NCBI GenBank assembly: GCA_964515805.1
Contig: CAZEUZ010000008.1
Coordinates: 1 to 10,379, forward strand
Direction of reading: 5' to 3'
Length of the DNA: 10,379 nt
From: CAZEUZ01 sp964515805
GTDB lineage: Bacteria > Pseudomonadota > Gammaproteobacteria > Pseudomonadales > Cellvibrionaceae
The position numbers were made by a program, and so were the translations under genes. Below, piece after piece: positions 7,830 through 10,379 of this stretch. How positions within the stretch are numbered: the stretch's first letter is position 1; each line of letters opens with the position of its first letter. Below the pieces are notes generated by a model that ran no database searches, was not told the DNA's origin, and saw only the letters and a program-made list of their open reading frames with translations.

Positions 7830-7857
7830 AATTAAAATTATTTTTACTTAATTGTTT

Positions 7858-8517
7858 TTAGGCGCTATTTCCCTTGGAGTGGTCCGCCAAAAACTGTTCC
7901 AATCCGGAATCCGTCAATGGATGTTTGAGTAACCCCATAATTGAATTCAGTGGGCCGGTCATCACATCAGCGCCAATTTCAGCACAGTGAATAATATGCA
8001 TGGTGTGCCGTATAGAAGCGGCTAGAATTTCTGTTTCAAAGTTATAGTTATCGTAAATTGATCTAATTTGAGCAATCAAATTTAAACCATCTGATGAAAT
8101 ATCATCTAATCTACCGATAAATGGAGATAGATAAGTTGCTCCCGCCTTTGCCGCTAAAATCGCCTGACCAGCGGAAAACACCAACGTGCAATTCGTTTTA
8201 ATACCTTTTTCTGAAAAATATTTGATCGCCTTAACGCCCTCTTTAATCATGGGAATTTTCACGACAATATTCTTGTTTAGCGCAGCTAAATGCTCTCCTT
8301 CCTCAACCATTCCCTTAAAATCAGTGGCGATAACCTCTGCACTGACATCGCCATCGACAATGTCGCAGATATCGACATAATGTTTCAATATATTCTCTTG
8401 CCCGGTAATGCCTTCTTTTGCCATTAACGATGGATTGGTTGTTACGCCATCTAAAATTCCAAGATCATTGGCTTCGCGAATGTCGTCCAAGTTGGCGGTA
8501 TCGATAAAAAATTTCAT
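7858..8517 (-). CDS. tal: Small-type transaldolase (TalC/FSA family)
   Basis: Members of this ~220-residue class I aldolase family either move dihydroxyacetone units between sugar phosphates (transaldolase, pentose phosphate pathway) or cleave fructose 6-phosphate. The 219-residue protein has Asp6, VTTNPS with Asn28, the Schiff-base lysine in VVKIPM (Lys87), and SPFIGRLDD (131-139). Two positions point to transaldolase rather than E. coli FSA. Phe133 stands where FSA has Tyr131, and Glu61 where FSA has Gln59; both resemble TalB. The overall sequence is close to the Bacillus TalC type as I recall it. ATG 8517 has AGGA 5 nt upstream. It is the first gene of the operon with the TRAP genes. It is markedly A+T-rich relative to dctP; the stretch at 8041-8100 is only 25% G+C. 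Automated annotation may call it fructose-6-phosphate aldolase. Confidence 0.92.
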   Translation of the reverse strand: MKFFIDTANLDDIREANDLGILDGVTTNPSLMAKEGITGQENILKHYVDICDIVDGDVSAEVIATDFKGMVEEGEHLAALNKNIVVKIPMIKEGVKAIKYFSEKGIKTNCTLVFSAGQAILAAKAGATYLSPFIGRLDDISSDGLNLIAQIRSIYDNYNFETEILAASIRHTMHIIHCAEIGADVMTGPLNSIMGLLKHPLTDSGLEQFLADHSKGNSA

Positions 8518-8555
8518 GGTTGTCCTAGTTATTAACGGATGTCTTAGTTATTAAT
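8518..8555. repeat. 19-bp tandem duplication in the tal leader
   Basis: Positions 8518-8536 and 8537-8555 are two adjacent copies of one 19-bp unit, matching at 16 of 19 positions. The core TTAGTTATTAA-like segment is almost identical in both. On the minus strand the copy next to tal supplies its AGGA ribosome binding site. The upstream copy carries a degenerate AAGA at the same place. It lies wholly within the predicted tal transcript leader. It could be a replication-slippage relic or a doubled binding site. Confidence 0.7.
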
Positions 8556-8580
8556 AGTTACCTTGTTTTATTGCCGAATG

Positions 8581-8610
8581 ATAATACGCCGCCTATATAT
8601 GCTGTGTAAA
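8581..8610 (-). promoter_or_regulatory. Predicted sigma70 promoter of the tal-TRAP operon
   Basis: On the minus strand TTTACA (8610-8605) and TATTAT (8586-8581) are separated by 18 bp. Each matches consensus at five of six positions. Transcription would start near 8574, giving a leader of roughly 55 nt that includes the 19-bp tandem duplication. A weaker possible plus-strand promoter for the glycosyltransferase overlaps it (TTGCCG at 8571-8576, 17 bp, TATATA at 8594-8599), so the two directions may compete. Confidence 0.55.
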
Positions 8611-8611
8611 G

Positions 8612-8638
8612 ATGACTTGAGCATTGGGATTAAGTCAT
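8612..8638 (+). promoter_or_regulatory. Palindrome/hairpin covering the start of the family 2 glycosyltransferase gene
   Basis: ATGACTT (8612-8618) pairs perfectly with AAGTCAT (8632-8638), extended inward by a G-U and an A-U pair, with a 9-nt loop. As plus-strand RNA it would bury the first two bases of the ATG at 8637 in the stem and place the only purine-rich Shine-Dalgarno candidate, GGGA, at the loop edge. As DNA it is a dyad directly next to the -35 box of the tal promoter. It could therefore be a translational control hairpin or an operator. Confidence 0.4.
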
Positions 8639-9776
8639 GAGTATAATATTGTCACACTCGCAGCAATCCTTAAAAGACTTTTTCTGTAAAAACCACATGG
8701 CAACATCAAACATCAGTCTTAGCGTTATTATTCCAGTCTATAACACCGTTAAATACCTAGATGAATGTATTGATAGCTTGTTAAATCAAAGCCTGAAGAA
8801 TATCGAATTGATATTTGTCGATAACGGCTCTCAAGATGGCTGCTATGAACGTCTCCGGGAACTAGAAAACAAACTCAACTCCCCGCTATTTAAAGTATTT
8901 CAAGTGATAGGAGGGCGACAGGGACATTGTAGAAATTTTGGTATCCAGCAGGCAAACGGCAACTATATTGGCTTTTGTGACAGTGATGATTGGGTTGCGG
9001 AGGATATGTTTGAATTGCTTTATAAAAAGGCTTGTGAGTTAAGTGCAGATATATGCTTTGGTCAGGTGGTCTGTACTCAAAATTCAAATGATGCGAAAAG
9101 ATTGCATTACAACAAATCTTTTTTTAAATCAGACAAGTACATTACATCTGAAATCCCCTTTTTGACAAAGATGACCGCTTGTTACAACAAGATCTTTCGT
9201 AGAGACTTGCTTATTGATCACGATATAAGATTTCTGGAGGGTGTTGTCCACGAGGATGTTACCTTTAATTACAAAGCGTTTTTCTTTGCAGAAGCAGTTT
9301 GTTCGAATCAGAATGCCATTTATTTTTGGCGTCAACACTTGCAATCAACTACCAAAATACAAAACCGTTCTCCCAATAGAGATGTTATGACAATGATTAC
9401 TGAACTTCGCAGCCTAGAAAAAGCATTGGACTGTAATGCAGATTGGCGTCTGGCGAGCGATAGGCTTATCGAAAACCATATGACCTATTTAGTTAAGGGA
9501 GTGGATCCTAGGAAACTCAAATCATTTTTAGAAGAGCTACTCGCAGCTGCTGGTTTTATTCCTTACACAGTGTTTCTTAAGTTAAAGCCTTACCTTAATG
9601 CTGAACAACTAGGACAAGAAATTTTTCAGTATTACCAAACGCAGAAAAGATACTATAGTTCAGTCAGGTCAAAACTTGAGGCCTATAAAAAATATACTAA
9701 GCAACTGATAATACTTCTTACCTTATCAGTAGTATTAAATCTACTACTCGTAGTATTGTTTGCTTTCTGGCTCTAA
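8637..9776 (+). CDS. Family 2 glycosyltransferase with C-terminal membrane anchor
   Basis: This is an inverting sugar transferase, probably acting on lipid-linked or LPS sugars at the inner face of the inner membrane. The 379-residue protein has a GT-A domain: SVIIPVYN (29-36), the FVDNGSQDG nucleotide-binding segment (60-68), the metal-binding DSDDW (115-119) and HEDVTFNYKAFF (205-216), which holds the likely catalytic acid region. A lysine-rich amphipathic stretch then leads into one hydrophobic span at 357-379, which ends the protein. ATG 8637 is used; the ATG at 8697 (residue 21), directly before the domain, is a realistic alternative because the first 20 residues are not typical of the fold. 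Its base composition is low, about 35-38% G+C on sampled 60-base lines, against about 53% in the convergent family 8 gene. Donor and acceptor cannot be told from the sequence. Confidence 0.88.
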   Translation: MSIILSHSQQSLKDFFCKNHMATSNISLSVIIPVYNTVKYLDECIDSLLNQSLKNIELIFVDNGSQDGCYERLRELENKLNSPLFKVFQVIGGRQGHCRNFGIQQANGNYIGFCDSDDWVAEDMFELLYKKACELSADICFGQVVCTQNSNDAKRLHYNKSFFKSDKYITSEIPFLTKMTACYNKIFRRDLLIDHDIRFLEGVVHEDVTFNYKAFFFAEAVCSNQNAIYFWRQHLQSTTKIQNRSPNRDVMTMITELRSLEKALDCNADWRLASDRLIENHMTYLVKGVDPRKLKSFLEELLAAAGFIPYTVFLKLKPYLNAEQLGQEIFQYYQTQKRYYSSVRSKLEAYKKYTKQLIILLTLSVVLNLLLVVLFAFWL

Positions 9777-9787
9777 ATCAATTTATC

Positions 9788-10379
9788 TTAGTCAATAGAG
9801 TAGATTTCATAGCCATGCTGCCGATAGCGCCATTGCCAAAGCAATTGGCGCATCCGTTTTTTCCACAATGAAAAACCTGAGCGTTCGCCGATATCAGTGT
9901 GAGTTTCAATAGGATGATCCGCCATAAAGTTGCTCAGTTTGCGGTAGCGGCGATACTCTCCTGCAAGCGGGTGATAGCAAGGCATTAACCACGGCTTTGA
10001 CCAGCCGATATAGTGGATAATATTGGGCGACCACAAGCTTTTTTCAAAGTCAGCGTGTAATTTTAATCGCTTCACCTGCTTAGAAGAACGGAATAATCCC
10101 GACTGGTGATTCCAATGCAATGGCAATCGCTTCCAATCACCACGAAATACACCATTGAGCGCGCACTGATCATTGGTGCAAATCAGCTCTGGGTGCTCCT
10201 GCTTAAAAGCGCGGATTTTCTCAGGTATACGTTGCTCTCGCCAACGTTGCAAATCAATCAGCAAAACCCCCGAGTTAAAATAATCCTGCTGATCGAGTCC
10301 AGAAGCGCGGTAGGTGCTGCTGGATATGTTTTCTACAGCGCCCACAGCGTAGCCGTCCAGGGTTTGTTGCCATAACGCT
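9788..10379 (-). CDS. Family 8 glycosyltransferase (LPS-type), 5' end cut by window edge
   Basis: This is a retaining sugar transferase of the WaaI/WaaJ-like group, which usually adds hexoses to LPS core or related glycans. The open frame runs unbroken to the right edge, so the GTG at 10345 is internal and not the start. Residues further upstream (LWQQTLDGYAVGAVENI) match the family segment that follows the catalytic DxD, which itself lies outside the window. Also visible are DYFNSGVLLIDLQRWR (about 10285-10238), the NDQCALNGVF segment, and the closing HYIGWSKPW near 10015-9989, the usual UDP-binding His-Gly-Lys-Pro-Trp motif. After this comes a basic C-terminal tail rich in Lys, Arg and Trp, likely membrane-associating. 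Family proteins are about 300-330 residues; 196 are seen here. Its stop is 11 bp from the stop of the convergent family 2 gene. Confidence 0.88.
   Translation of the reverse strand, partial: ALWQQTLDGYAVGAVENISSSTYRASGLDQQDYFNSGVLLIDLQRWREQRIPEKIRAFKQEHPELICTNDQCALNGVFRGDWKRLPLHWNHQSGLFRSSKQVKRLKLHADFEKSLWSPNIIHYIGWSKPWLMPCYHPLAGEYRRYRKLSNFMADHPIETHTDIGERSGFSLWKKRMRQLLWQWRYRQHGYEIYSID

Noticed and set aside
7816..7857. Separate promoter or terminator between tal and dctP
   Set aside because: The 42-bp gap is A+T-rich, but no hairpin followed by a T-run and no paired -35/-10 elements could be supported, so I keep one operon.
9768..9815. Possible bidirectional terminator between the two convergent glycosyltransferase genes
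   Set aside because: Only GGCT/AGCC and AAATC/GATTT can pair, with an internal loop and a long loop and no convincing T-run; too weak to annotate.
1..10379. CRISPR arrays, tRNA/rRNA genes, riboswitches, insertion sequences, phage genes or toxin-antitoxin pairs
   Set aside because: No repeat-spacer pattern, tRNA-like cloverleaf, transposase motif or small paired genes were seen; nearly all of the window is accounted for by ordinary coding genes.

Overview
This window looks like chromosome from a free-living or host-associated gammaproteobacterium of the pseudomonad/cellvibrio type. The main reason is the amgK-murU pair, the cell-wall sugar recycling genes known from Pseudomonas and relatives. 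A complete three-gene TRAP transporter with a Tat-exported binding protein, typical of marine proteobacteria, fits too. This placement is inference; no rRNA, tRNA or species-specific marker is present. There is no CRISPR array, insertion sequence, integrase or RNA gene that I can support.

Layout. (1) 1-1202, minus: an AMP-forming acyl-ACP/acyl-CoA synthetase whose C-terminus runs off the left edge. (2) 1203-1375: a short divergent control region with a minus-strand promoter and a perfect 8-bp inverted repeat. (3) 1376-3156, plus: amgK and murU, translationally coupled by a GTGA overlap; together they convert MurNAc to UDP-MurNAc. (4) 8517-3169, minus: an apparent four-gene operon, small-type transaldolase, TRAP binding protein, TRAP small permease and TRAP large permease. 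It converges on murU with only 12 bp between the stop codons. (5) 8518-8636: a compact divergent regulatory region with a 19-bp tandem duplication, a good minus-strand promoter and a palindrome/hairpin reaching into the next start codon. (6) 8637-9776, plus: a family 2 glycosyltransferase with a C-terminal membrane anchor. (7) 9788-10379, minus: the C-terminal two-thirds or so of a family 8 (LPS-type) glycosyltransferase whose start lies beyond the right edge.

How the genes work together. The TRAP system probably imports an organic acid, a 2-oxo acid judging from the binding-protein motifs. The co-transcribed transaldolase would link uptake to sugar-phosphate metabolism, but that link is inference. 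The two glycosyltransferases suggest the edge of a surface-polysaccharide or LPS locus. The main oddities are in the TRAP transporter. The large permease carries a soluble C-terminal extension of about 280 residues that the usual family lacks. The small permease is nearly twice the normal size. All three TRAP genes start with GTG, and only the first has a recognisable ribosome binding site. Base composition falls noticeably in the transaldolase and family 2 glycosyltransferase genes compared with the flanking binding-protein and family 8 genes.
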